A stretch of DNA of 64,000 bases from Prolixibacteraceae bacterium. Its GTDB lineage: Bacteria > Bacteroidota > Bacteroidia > Bacteroidales > Prolixibacteraceae. The DNA lies in the NCBI GenBank assembly GCA_019163175.1, contig JAFLKN010000022.1, forward strand, positions 167,661 to 231,660, in the 5' to 3' direction. Shown here piece after piece: positions 37,868-49,780 of the stretch. The stretch's first letter is position 1; the number at the start of each line of letters is the position of its first letter. The notes beneath the pieces were generated by a model. That model was given only the letters and a program-made list of their open reading frames with translations. It was not told the DNA's origin and searched no databases. Both the position numbers and the translations under genes were made by a program.

Positions 37868-39571
37868 ATGAATCAGGTAAACGCATTATCCGGATTGCTT
37901 CCAATTGCATTAAGTTTTGGCTTTGTGGTCAATATGGAGGCGCAAACTATAGCAAATAAACGTCCCAATATCATCTGGATATCTACCGAAGATTTCAGTC
38001 CGCATTTGGGATGCTACGGCGATAAAGTGGCTCAGACACCGAATATTGACAAACTGGCTACCCAAGGAGTTCGGTTTACCAATGTGTTTACCACAGCGGC
38101 TATTTGTGCTCCATGTAGGGCGGGAATCATCACCGGAATGTATCAAACCTCAATCGGCTGTATGCACATGCGTACTACCAGTTATCGTCGTTCAGTCGAG
38201 AATCCGGTTGAGTTTACAGCTGTTCCGCCGCACTATGTAAAAGCTTTTACCGAATATCTTCGGGTAGCCGGTTACTATTGCACCAACAATAACAAAACCG
38301 ATTACCAGTTTGCCAAAGATCCGGTTCCGGCTAGTATTTGGGACGAGTGCAGTAAAACAGCGCATTACAAAAACCGGCCGGATAAAAGCCAGCCATTCTT
38401 TGCTGTTTTCAATCACGTTGGCACACACGAAAGTCAGAATTGGGACATTAGTAAAGTGAAAACCGATCCGAAGAAAGTTAATGTTCCGCCGTATTATCCT
38501 GATACGGAAATTGTTCGAAAGAATATAGCTAAAATGTACGATAACACTGCTCGGCTCGATTCGGTGGTTGCCAGTCTTTTGGCTGAACTGGAACGCGAAG
38601 GAGAAGCCGACAATACGATTGTTTTTTTCTGGGGCGATCATGGCGACGGACTTCCACGTGCCAAACGCTGGCTGTATGATTCGGGACTGAATATACCCTT
38701 GATTATTCGCTGGCCCGGAACTATAAAACCAGGAATGGTAAATGATCAGTTGATAAATTCCATCGATTTTGGGCCTACTGTATTGTCGATGGCTGGCGTG
38801 ATAGTTCCGGCGCATATGCAAGGTCGACCGTTTCTTGGAAACCAGATGGCTGAACCACGTCAATATGTTTTCGGTGCCCGCGACCGGGTGGACGAATCCT
38901 ATGATATGATCCGATCTGTTCGTTCCAGGGATTATTTGTATATCCGGAATTTTTACCCTAACGAACCATTCCATATCTGGGTTCCATATTTGAATAAAAT
39001 GCCCATAATGCAGGAAGTAATGCGCCTTGATGCTGAAGGTAAACTCAATACGGATCAGAAAAAATGGATGGCAGAAACCCGACCGGCAGAAGAATTGTAT
39101 GATGTAAAGGCTGATCCTTTTCAGTTAAATAATTTGGCCGAAAACCCGAAATACAAAACCATACTGGCAGAAATGAGGCTTCAGCAAGATAATTGGGCCA
39201 CAACAACAAATGATTTGGGCCGAATGAATGAACCCGAAATGATAGAAATGATGTGGCCAGGCGGTAAACAACCGGTAACAGATAAACCCTATTTTATCGT
39301 GAATGCTCATGAGGACCGTGGTTCAAAAAACTATCAAGTAGGGGGAATATATTCAGCACCGATGACACTTGCTTTTTATTGCCCAACACACGGTGCTTCA
39401 ATTGTATATTCTACCGACGCTGGAAATAAACCGACATGGAAACTTTATAGCGGTCCGCTAAAATTAAAAAAGGGAACGACCATAGTCAGGATTAAGGCCG
39501 TGAGATATGGATATAAAGACAGTGATGAGGTTTCCGGAAATTTTGAAGTACACGAAGCTCTTTCAAAGTAA
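37868..39571 (+). CDS. sulfatase with CAPCR motif and C-terminal HEX_C-like domain (fourth of four)
   Basis: A 567-residue S1-family sulfatase. The start NIIWISTEDFSPHLGCYG, the formylglycine motif C80-A-P-C83-R and the metal site FFWGDHGDGLPR define a complete active site; the cysteine at position four of the motif is uncommon. Residues about 490-565 form a chitobiase/HEX_C-type sandwich (FYCPTHGASIVYSTDAG). The N-terminus is hydrophobic to about residue 26 and fits a signal peptide. It begins 11 bases after the GH78 gene and ends 152 bases before the GH2 gene. Confidence 0.9.
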   Translation: MNQVNALSGLLPIALSFGFVVNMEAQTIANKRPNIIWISTEDFSPHLGCYGDKVAQTPNIDKLATQGVRFTNVFTTAAICAPCRAGIITGMYQTSIGCMHMRTTSYRRSVENPVEFTAVPPHYVKAFTEYLRVAGYYCTNNNKTDYQFAKDPVPASIWDECSKTAHYKNRPDKSQPFFAVFNHVGTHESQNWDISKVKTDPKKVNVPPYYPDTEIVRKNIAKMYDNTARLDSVVASLLAELEREGEADNTIVFFWGDHGDGLPRAKRWLYDSGLNIPLIIRWPGTIKPGMVNDQLINSIDFGPTVLSMAGVIVPAHMQGRPFLGNQMAEPRQYVFGARDRVDESYDMIRSVRSRDYLYIRNFYPNEPFHIWVPYLNKMPIMQEVMRLDAEGKLNTDQKKWMAETRPAEELYDVKADPFQLNNLAENPKYKTILAEMRLQQDNWATTTNDLGRMNEPEMIEMMWPGGKQPVTDKPYFIVNAHEDRGSKNYQVGGIYSAPMTLAFYCPTHGASIVYSTDAGNKPTWKLYSGPLKLKKGTTIVRIKAVRYGYKDSDEVSGNFEVHEALSK

Positions 39572-39669
39572 AATGGTCAGTATGTTTTAGTTTTGGAGTG
39601 ATTTGTTAATCGCTTATTCCAAATTAAATGAAGAATTTTGACTCTCTAAAACTACGTCTTGTGCAATAA

Positions 39670-42636
<2,967 letters not shown>

Positions 42637-42668
42637 CTTAAACTAACCCAAGTAAACCAGTAATAGAA

Positions 42669-43799
42669 ATGAAATCAAGCAAATTTATTTTAGCTATCAT
42701 TATTTTATGTGTCTGTTTTTCACCACCGGTGAGTGCAAAAAAAAACAAACTGACAGACTCGAAAGCAACCGCCGAAACAAAGGCTTTGTTTTTAAACCTG
42801 ATGAAATTAGCGCAGAATCATACCTTGTTCGGACATCAGCATGCTACCGAGTATGGTCGCGGCTGGTCGGGAGACGAAGATCGTTCTGATGTAAAATCGG
42901 TTTGCGGATCACATCCGGCAGTTATTGGTGTTGATATTAGTGGTTTAACAGGTCGTTCTGCCGAAGCAATTGAAAAGGGAAAATCAAGATTGCAAAAAAC
43001 GGTGGTTGATGTGTACAATCGTGGAGGGGTAACTACCGTCGCATGGCACTTTTCGAATCCTGTTTCAGGTGGAGGATTCTACTGGAAAGATGATGTATCG
43101 AAACCGGCTGTAAAATACCTGATTCCGGGAGGAGAGGCACACGATAAATACAAAGAGATTTTAAAAACGATAGCCGATTGGGCACATAGCCTCAAAGGAA
43201 CTGATGGTACTTTGGCGCCAGTAATTTTCAGGCCATATCACGAATTCGATGGGAATTGGTTTTGGTGGGGAAAATCACATTGTACCAAAGAGGAGTTTGT
43301 TGCTTTGTGGCAATTTACCGTTTCCTACCTTCGCGATACTTTGGGGGTTCACAATTTTATTTATGCATTTTCTCCTGACAATAAATTCAGCAACGAGGTA
43401 GAATTCCTGGATCGCTACCCCGGAAATAAATGGGTGGATATGGTCGGAATGGATAATTACGGCGATATGGGTCGTGATAAATATGATCTGGAAAAGGCAG
43501 CTAAAAAACTGAAAATCATTTCAGATTTTGCACTTAAATCAGGAAAATTGGCGGCTTTTACAGAAACTGGACTGGAATCTATTCCAAATCCGGAGTGGTG
43601 GACAGGCACACTGCAAAAAGTGATGCAAATGCACCCCATGAACCTGTGTTATGTGTTGGTTTGGCGAAACGATGTTCGTAGTCCAACCCATTATTATGCG
43701 CCTGTTCCGGGGCATGCCAGTGTTTCTGATTTTATGAAATTCTACAATGATCCCTATACCTTATTCCTTAACGATCTAAAAGATATTTACCGAAAGTAA
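42669..43799 (+). CDS. GH26 endo-glycanase, beta-mannanase-like
   Basis: A 376-residue secreted enzyme (signal peptide about 1-23). It contains the GH26 markers FGHQHATEYGRGW, VAWHFSNP, the acid/base Glu192 in FRPYHEFDGNWFWWG and the nucleophile Glu299 in AFTETGLE. GH26 enzymes are retaining and mostly cleave beta-1,4-mannan. The gene follows the GH2 gene by 32 bases, which suggests that the pair handles the backbone of the target glycan: GH26 cleaving internally and GH2 at the ends. Confidence 0.92.
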   Translation: MKSSKFILAIIILCVCFSPPVSAKKNKLTDSKATAETKALFLNLMKLAQNHTLFGHQHATEYGRGWSGDEDRSDVKSVCGSHPAVIGVDISGLTGRSAEAIEKGKSRLQKTVVDVYNRGGVTTVAWHFSNPVSGGGFYWKDDVSKPAVKYLIPGGEAHDKYKEILKTIADWAHSLKGTDGTLAPVIFRPYHEFDGNWFWWGKSHCTKEEFVALWQFTVSYLRDTLGVHNFIYAFSPDNKFSNEVEFLDRYPGNKWVDMVGMDNYGDMGRDKYDLEKAAKKLKIISDFALKSGKLAAFTETGLESIPNPEWWTGTLQKVMQMHPMNLCYVLVWRNDVRSPTHYYAPVPGHASVSDFMKFYNDPYTLFLNDLKDIYRK

Positions 43800-43836
43800 G
43801 ATGTCAATTTTGCCGCACTCAATTTTGTGTTTCATA

Positions 43837-43868
43837 TTGCAATCGATTGAATTATTTTGGTACTTTTG
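43837..43868 (+). promoter_or_regulatory. candidate Bacteroidota promoter for the DUF6807 gene
   Basis: The -7 box TACTTTTG (43861-43868) fits TAnnTTTG exactly, and TTG at 43837-43839 is a possible -33 element with a 21-base spacer, slightly longer than ideal. The start codon at 43978 would leave about 100 bases of leader. The 178-base gap is the largest inside the second glycan locus. Confidence 0.4.
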
Positions 43869-43977
43869 AAATCGAACCCGATTATCAGGTTATTTCCTTC
43901 GTCTTGAATTGAGAATGAAATGATTAATAATTGATTTCGAATTGTAAAATGTATAATCTCAAATCACTAAACCAATT

Positions 43978-44997
43978 ATGAAACTATCAGTTGTAGCAGT
44001 TTTGGCCTTATTTCTCAGCATTGGTGTATCACATGCAGCCAAATCTTCAAAAGTTGAGTTTAAAAACAAGGAACAGGATAAAAAAGTAGAAGTATTTGTC
44101 GATGGCAAATTTTTTACGGCCTACATTTATCCTGATAACATGGAAAAACAATCACTTTATCCGATTGTAAGCGCTTCCGGAAAGATCATTACCCGCGGTT
44201 ATCCTATGAATCCACGCCCATTTGAGCGTACCGACCATCCTCACCATGTTGGATTGTGGTTCAATTTTGGTGATGTAAACGGACTCGATTTCTGGAACAA
44301 TTCATTTGCCATTAAAGCCGCCGATAAACCAAAATACGGAACCGTAAAGTTTAAAAAGATCGTATCAGAAAATCCAAAGAAGGGTGAACTGGTAACAGCT
44401 TCAGAATGGGTTGATGTAAATAACAAAGTTCTGTTGAATGAAGAAACAACTTTTACTTTTTCCGGATCAGGCAATCTTCGGACTATCGAACGTGCTTCAA
44501 AACTTACAGCTGCACAGGAAGTTACTATTACTGAAAATAAGGAAGGTTTAATTGGTCTTCGTCTCGATCGTGCATTTGAAGAACCCGCTACAAAACCTGA
44601 AAAATTTCTGGATGCCAATGGTATTGAAACTGAAGTTCCGGTTTTGAATAATGCCGGAGTTAACGGAGTTTACCGCAATGCAGAAGGTATTTCGGGAGGA
44701 GCCGTTTGGTCGAAAAGAAGTCCATGGGTGGCACTCAGGGCCGACAAGGAAGGTGAAATTCTAACCATCGTTATTCTTGACAATCCTAAAAATCCAAATT
44801 ATCCGGCTTGGTCGCACGCTCGTGGCTACGGATTATTTGCAACCAACAACTTCGGTGGGCGTGCATTTGATAAAAATGCTGAGCCTGTAAAGATTGTACT
44901 TAAAGCTGGAGAAAGTTTAGTGGTTAAGCACAAAATTGTGATTGGTGGCGACTTGAAAGATGCAGACATCAATGAGATTGCTAAAAATTTCAACTAA
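43978..44997 (+). CDS. secreted DUF6807 (PmoA-like) family protein
   Basis: A 339-residue protein with a signal peptide (about 1-20, ending SHAA). The family signature is RTDHPHHVGLWFNFGDVNGLDFWNN-like with conserved histidines, and a second part has GGAVWSKRSPWVALRA. The domain is a beta-supersandwich; members are widespread in glycan loci of Bacteroidota and Planctomycetota and usually pair with a Gfo/Idh/MocA oxidoreductase, as here (138 bases to the next gene). No activity is established. Confidence 0.82.
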   Translation: MKLSVVAVLALFLSIGVSHAAKSSKVEFKNKEQDKKVEVFVDGKFFTAYIYPDNMEKQSLYPIVSASGKIITRGYPMNPRPFERTDHPHHVGLWFNFGDVNGLDFWNNSFAIKAADKPKYGTVKFKKIVSENPKKGELVTASEWVDVNNKVLLNEETTFTFSGSGNLRTIERASKLTAAQEVTITENKEGLIGLRLDRAFEEPATKPEKFLDANGIETEVPVLNNAGVNGVYRNAEGISGGAVWSKRSPWVALRADKEGEILTIVILDNPKNPNYPAWSHARGYGLFATNNFGGRAFDKNAEPVKIVLKAGESLVVKHKIVIGGDLKDADINEIAKNFN

Positions 44998-45135
44998 AAA
45001 ATAGCTTGATTCTTTTAAACAGTTTCAAATTAATGTCAATTCCGGTCAATATTACATCGGTATTGAAAAGCCGGAACTTATAACTTTAATCTTAAAATTT
45101 GAAGAACTAATTTATTAACCAATAAATCTGAAATA

Positions 45136-46503
45136 ATGGAAAATAACGAGAACAATTCGAGAAGATCCTTCCTCCGAACCGCTGCTACAGGAGCTGTTTT
45201 GGCAGCAGTTTCACCCGCTGCACTGGCGAAAGATCCGGTTAAGAAACCGGTGATTATACCTGCAGGAGTCAAAGGTGCCAATGACCGTATTCGTGTGGCA
45301 GTTTTGGGTATTAACGGGCGAGGAAAATCGCACATCGAAGAAATTATGGGCTTGTCCGAAAAATCAAATGTCGAGGTTGCCGTATTGTGCGACCCTGATA
45401 TGAATATTTTGCAGGATCGAGCCAATGATTTCGAAAAGAAATATGCCAAAAAAGTCATGATCGAGCAAGATTTCAGAAAGACTTTAGAAGATAAAACTAT
45501 TGATGCTGTATCGTTGGCAACACCAAACCACTGGCATGCATTGCAAACAATTTGGGCTTGTCAGGCAGGAAAAGATGTGTATGTTGAAAAACCAGCTACA
45601 CACAATATTGCTGAAGGTAGAAAGATTATTGAAGCCGCATATAAATACAATCGTATTGTTCAGCATGGTGTGCAATTACGCTCATCTGTTGCAATTCGCG
45701 AAGCTGTTAAGCACCTCGAAGAAGGTTTGATTGGCCGCGTATATATGTCGCGCGGATTGGTTTATCGCTGGCGTCCGGATATCGGCAATAAAGGTATTTC
45801 ACAAACTCCGGCAGGTCTTGACTACGATTTGTGGTGTGGCCCGGCTCCAATGCGTCCGTTTACTAAAAATCTGGTTCATTACAACTGGCACTGGCATTGG
45901 AATTATGGCAATGGCGATGTAGGTAACCAGGGAATTCATGAAACCGACCTTTGTATGTGGGGTCTTGGCGTGAACAGCTTACCTGAGCGAATTACTTCAA
46001 TGGGAGGTAAATTCTTGTGGGACGACTGTAAAGAAGTTCCTGAAATTCAGACTTCCATCTATCATTATCCGAAACAAAAAAAGATTATACAGTTTGAAGT
46101 TCGCAACTGGTGTACTAACGAAGAAGATGGTGCAGGAGTAGGAAATATTTTCTATGGAGAAAAAGGATACATGGTGATTAATGGCTATGGAACTTACGCA
46201 ACTTATCTCGGCGAAAAGCGTGAAAAAGGACCAGCACGTTCTGAGAAAGGAGAATTGACCCTTCATTTCCAGAACTGGTTTGATGCTATTCGTGCCCGCG
46301 ACATGAGTATTCAGAATGGTCCGGTTCAAACAGGTGCCTTGTCATCATCGTTGGCTCACCTTGGAAATATATCCTATCGTTTGGGAAAACAGCTCGATTT
46401 CGATCCGGTTGCTGAACGTTTTATTGGCAGTGATATTGATGATGCGAATGCTATGCTTACCCGCGAATACCGTGCACCTTATTTGTTGCCAGAAATTGTA
46501 TAA
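45136..46503 (+). CDS. Tat-exported Gfo/Idh/MocA-family oxidoreductase
   Basis: A 455-residue protein with a twin-arginine signal (S8-R-R-S-F-L, hydrophobic to about residue 32). The NAD-binding domain starts RVAVLGINGRGKSH, and the family motifs ATPNHWHA and VEKPATHN (catalytic lysine in EKP) follow. The C-terminal sheet domain contains NWHWHWNYGNGD, a pattern of the exported subgroup in which the cofactor is bound before export. Such enzymes redox-process sugars or act as NAD-dependent glycosidases. A terminator at 46528-46560 closes this transcription unit. Confidence 0.9.
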   Translation: MENNENNSRRSFLRTAATGAVLAAVSPAALAKDPVKKPVIIPAGVKGANDRIRVAVLGINGRGKSHIEEIMGLSEKSNVEVAVLCDPDMNILQDRANDFEKKYAKKVMIEQDFRKTLEDKTIDAVSLATPNHWHALQTIWACQAGKDVYVEKPATHNIAEGRKIIEAAYKYNRIVQHGVQLRSSVAIREAVKHLEEGLIGRVYMSRGLVYRWRPDIGNKGISQTPAGLDYDLWCGPAPMRPFTKNLVHYNWHWHWNYGNGDVGNQGIHETDLCMWGLGVNSLPERITSMGGKFLWDDCKEVPEIQTSIYHYPKQKKIIQFEVRNWCTNEEDGAGVGNIFYGEKGYMVINGYGTYATYLGEKREKGPARSEKGELTLHFQNWFDAIRARDMSIQNGPVQTGALSSSLAHLGNISYRLGKQLDFDPVAERFIGSDIDDANAMLTREYRAPYLLPEIV

Positions 46504-46527
46504 ATTGAAATTTACGAGATAATTTTT

Positions 46528-46560
46528 GGGATCGTCAGTTAATCTGGCGATCCCTTTTTT
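46528..46560 (+). terminator. rho-independent terminator after the oxidoreductase gene
   Basis: GGGATCGTCAG, loop TTAAT, CTGGCGATCCC, then six T. The 11-base stem has one G-T pair. It marks the end of the second glycan locus. Confidence 0.85.
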
Positions 46561-46695
46561 ATGAAAATTAAGCTTGAAACACCAAGCCAGAGGAAAGCTT
46601 CTCAACTACTCCTGAATGAAAGTGAATAGCTAAGAAAATATATTTAAAAATAATTCGTAACTTTAATAGATATCAGGTTTTAGCTAAAGTTCTTA

Positions 46696-47412
46696 ATGTC
46701 TAGTATGAATAGTTTCTCTAATCATTCAGAATTATTCAATTTTACTGTAGCCATCACTGTCTCTTTATTTGGTTTCCTGTTTTATTATTTCCTTTCTGAA
46801 AGTGGAATAATCGAAAAATGGCTCAACTCTCGCAAGGGCGAAGTTTTTGATGTTTTGTTCCGGCGTTTGTTAGGAGTTTTACTCTACGGTTGTTTGCCTT
46901 TAAGTATTCTTTTACTTTTCAGAACAAATGACTTGGCCATCTATGGTTTTAATGCACCAAGACCTGAAACTTACCTTTGGACCCTATTGCTCTCCATTAT
47001 TATTTTACCACTTAACTATTATAACTCGTTAAGGACAGATAATCAGAAAATTTATCCTCAAATTCGGACGACATACTGGTCTTTTTCTTTGTTAACTATG
47101 AGTGCTGCCAGCTGGATGGGATACCTTTTAGCTTATGAATTTCTGTTTCGTGGGTTTCTCTTCTTTTCCTCTATCCCGCTAATGGGATTATGGCCCTCAA
47201 TTTTACTGAATACATTAATTTATGCTTTAGTACATATACCCAAAGGATATAAGGAGACTTTGGGAGCTATACCTTTTGGAATTCTACTTTGTTATCTCAC
47301 CTACAAAACCAATAGCATATGGGTTGCAGTTTTTGCGCACATAATTATGGCTTTGTCCAGTGAGTGGTTTTCAATTCGTGCCCATCCTCAAATGTTAGTA
47401 AAGCGGATTTAA
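46696..47412 (+). CDS. CPBP-family intramembrane protease-like protein
   Basis: A 238-residue protein with about six to seven membrane helices. The conserved part is LAYEFLFRGFLFF, then ALVHIPKGYKE and FAHIIMAL, which correspond to the CPBP (Abi/CAAX) motifs. The first glutamate of the usual EExxxR is a tyrosine here, while the second glutamate, the arginine and both histidine motifs remain. The gene is the first of a three-gene unit with two SDR-fold enzymes (3-base gap to the next start). Role unknown. Confidence 0.8.
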   Translation: MSSMNSFSNHSELFNFTVAITVSLFGFLFYYFLSESGIIEKWLNSRKGEVFDVLFRRLLGVLLYGCLPLSILLLFRTNDLAIYGFNAPRPETYLWTLLLSIIILPLNYYNSLRTDNQKIYPQIRTTYWSFSLLTMSAASWMGYLLAYEFLFRGFLFFSSIPLMGLWPSILLNTLIYALVHIPKGYKETLGAIPFGILLCYLTYKTNSIWVAVFAHIIMALSSEWFSIRAHPQMLVKRI

Positions 47413-47414
47413 AA

Positions 47415-48407
47415 ATGAAGATATTTATAAGTGGAGCAACTGGTTTTATCGGAAGCCGATTGGCTTTAAGGCTGGCGAACGAAGGACATCAGGTTCATGC
47501 CCTTTATCGCGATGAATCAAAAAAAACCTCGATTCAGCATCCAAATATCCAACTTTTTAAAGGTGATATTCTTGATTATAAAAGCCTGATTCAAGCGATG
47601 GAGGGGTGTGAGCAGATTTATAACGCAGCCGCATTTGCCCGGGTTTGGGATAAAGATTATTCCTCTATTTACCGGCTAAATATTGAAGGAACAATGAATG
47701 TGGTTAAAGCTGGTATTCATTCCGGTGTGAAAAAGTTCGTTTGTACATCTACTGCTGGTGTACTTGGGCCATCTTTACCCGGTCAAGTTGTCGATGAAAA
47801 TACCCCTCGTCCATCTCAATATTTTATCGATTACGAATGTTCCAAGAAGATCATGGAAGAAGTTTTGAGTACTTTTTCGCTGACAGGAATTGAAATTGTG
47901 GTCGTCAATCCAAGTCGTGTATACGGACCTGGCGTGTTGAGCGACAGCAACGGAATTACCCGGATTATACAACGGTATATCCGCGGAAAATGGAGAATAA
48001 TTCCAGGAAATGGTAAGAGTATTGGAAATTATGTCTTCGTTGATGATGTGGTGTCCGGTCATATTCAGGCAATGGAGAAGGGGAGGTCTGGAGAGCGCTA
48101 TATTTTGGGAGGAACGAATATGACCTACAACCAATTGTTTGCAGTACTAGCCGAATTGACTGGTAAAAAATATCACATGATACATGTCCCTTTGTCTATT
48201 TGCCAAATGATCTCCGGGCTTATGCTTTTTATTGCACAGGTTTCATGTGGCACTCCGCTCATTACTCCTGCTTTGATCCGAAAATACAATCACAACTGGA
48301 ATATATCTAGTTCAAAAGCAGAACATGAATTGGATTATAAACCTGTTGATTTTAAGACAGGTGTAAACTTTACAATTAATTGGCTTAAAAAGCTGAATTC
48401 GTTATGA
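47415..48407 (+). CDS. NAD-dependent epimerase/dehydratase (extended SDR)
   Basis: ATG 47415 gives 330 residues starting MKIFISGATGFIG, the Rossmann motif at the N-terminus; the longer frame from 47364 would overlap the CPBP gene. Active-site pattern: TSTAGVLG (Ser) and Y-E-C-S-K (Tyr/Lys). NPSRVYGPG is typical of dihydroflavonol-reductase/HpnA-like members. Its stop overlaps the ATG of the next gene by four bases. Substrate unknown. Confidence 0.88.
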   Translation: MKIFISGATGFIGSRLALRLANEGHQVHALYRDESKKTSIQHPNIQLFKGDILDYKSLIQAMEGCEQIYNAAAFARVWDKDYSSIYRLNIEGTMNVVKAGIHSGVKKFVCTSTAGVLGPSLPGQVVDENTPRPSQYFIDYECSKKIMEEVLSTFSLTGIEIVVVNPSRVYGPGVLSDSNGITRIIQRYIRGKWRIIPGNGKSIGNYVFVDDVVSGHIQAMEKGRSGERYILGGTNMTYNQLFAVLAELTGKKYHMIHVPLSICQMISGLMLFIAQVSCGTPLITPALIRKYNHNWNISSSKAEHELDYKPVDFKTGVNFTINWLKKLNSL

Positions 48408-49207
48408 AAGAACCATTTTACACTCTAATTACCGGTGCCAGTTCTGGTATAGGTAAATCAATGGCCTGGTATTGCGGAAGTCTGGGTATGAATCTTATTT
48501 TGGTTTCGTTGCCTGAAGAGGGATTGGGACAAGTGGCTCAAGAAATTGAAGAAAAATACAAGGTAAAAACGGCTTTCTATGAAACCGATTTATCTGTACT
48601 CGCGTCACCACAAGCTTTGTTCGATTGGACTCAGCAGAACCACTTTAATGTAAATTCCTTAATAAATAATGCCGGAGTAGCGGGTGCTTCGGTTTTCGAA
48701 AGTTCAGATATTAAATATATCGATGACCGTATCTTATTGAACATTAGAGCGCTTGTTGTGCTATCGAGGTTGTATTTACCCATTTTACGTTTGCATGAAA
48801 AGTCATACATTCTGAATGTTGGCAGTATGGCAGCTTTTTGGCCAATTCCTTACAAAAGTTTATACTCATCAAGTAAAGCTTTCGTATTGTATTTCAGCAA
48901 ATCATTACGAAGCGAATTAAAAGGTACAGGAGTTAGTGTAACCGTATTGTGCCCTAATGGGGTGCGGACGAATGGTGCAACCAATGTAAGAATAAACTCA
49001 CATGGCAAAGTTGGACGATTAACAGAGCTAAGTGCTGAAAGAGTTGCGCGCGCCGGAGTTGATGGAATGCTAAAGCGAAAATTTGTTATTATTCCTGGCA
49101 GAATAAATTGGCTAGTCCTGATAATCGGGAAAATTCTACCTCCACCAATTCAGCAAAAATTATTGGTTCGAGAATTTATGAAAGAAGTTCGGGTAACATG
49201 TGCTTAA
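48404..49207 (+). CDS. classical short-chain dehydrogenase/reductase
   Basis: A 267-residue SDR. Cofactor motif TGASSGIGK (residues 10-18), NNAGVAG, catalytic Ser in NVGSMAAF, and Y-S-S-S-K. The C-terminal tail is amphipathic (INWLVLIIGKILPPPIQQ), as in membrane-associated DltE-like/steroid-type reductases. It starts inside the stop of the epimerase gene (four bases). Its end overlaps the convergent archaemetzincin gene by four bases at 49204-49207. Confidence 0.88.
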   Translation: MKEPFYTLITGASSGIGKSMAWYCGSLGMNLILVSLPEEGLGQVAQEIEEKYKVKTAFYETDLSVLASPQALFDWTQQNHFNVNSLINNAGVAGASVFESSDIKYIDDRILLNIRALVVLSRLYLPILRLHEKSYILNVGSMAAFWPIPYKSLYSSSKAFVLYFSKSLRSELKGTGVSVTVLCPNGVRTNGATNVRINSHGKVGRLTELSAERVARAGVDGMLKRKFVIIPGRINWLVLIIGKILPPPIQQKLLVREFMKEVRVTCA

Positions 49208-49743
49208 AGAGTGTGTACTCCCATGTCGGATTTGCATTTATGGCAAAGTGAATGCTCCTTCTGGTCGATGTCTTCAACATACGTGCTTGATCGCATCACA
49301 CAAGTGGGGTTGGAGCAATGGAACAGACCGAAGGTGTGGCCTAGTTCATGAATAACTTCTTTGCGAATGCGATCAACAAAGGTGGTTTGGTCTTTCTTTA
49401 TACCGTACCGCTCGTTGCTTAGCCTGTAAATAGACGCAATGCCGCTACGTCCATTTAAAAAAGCCTGTCCAAAAATGTAGGTTAAAATGGGGATGTATAG
49501 ATCAACATTAAAAATTCCAAGTGTTTTGCTCGTTTCTGTTGCGAATTGTGTTTCAATTTCTTTCAGGAGTTCGTTCCCGTTGTATTGTTTTCGGGCCGGA
49601 TCATAGTACTCGCTCAAATCCAGGTAACCTTCACGGGTTTTTACCGGAACAGAAAATTCACGCTCAACATCATCAACGATCAGTTCAAGAAGTCCTTTCT
49701 CGAAATACCCAAATGAAATTAAGGTGATGTTTTCCAGATTCAT
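49204..49743 (-). CDS. amzA: archaemetzincin, zinc metalloprotease
   Basis: A 179-residue cytoplasmic protein with the complete archaemetzincin signature: H132-E-L-G-H136-T-F-G-L-F-H142 with C143 and C148 next to the Met-turn M150, then C167-x-x-C170. Three histidines bind the catalytic zinc and four cysteines a second zinc. Physiological substrates of the family are unknown. It is convergent with the SDR gene (four-base overlap) and starts 37 bases after the end of the sigma-54 regulator gene on the same strand, so it may be read through from it. Confidence 0.92.
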   Translation of the reverse strand: MNLENITLISFGYFEKGLLELIVDDVEREFSVPVKTREGYLDLSEYYDPARKQYNGNELLKEIETQFATETSKTLGIFNVDLYIPILTYIFGQAFLNGRSGIASIYRLSNERYGIKKDQTTFVDRIRKEVIHELGHTFGLFHCSNPTCVMRSSTYVEDIDQKEHSLCHKCKSDMGVHTL

Positions 49744-49780
49744 TCACAATCAGTTTAATAGAACCGATATCAGATCTTGA

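Noticed and set aside
46696..47412. Classing the CPBP protein as clearly inactive because the first Glu of EExxxR is Tyr.
   Set aside because: The second Glu, Arg and both His motifs remain and some family members vary at this position, so loss of activity is not shown.
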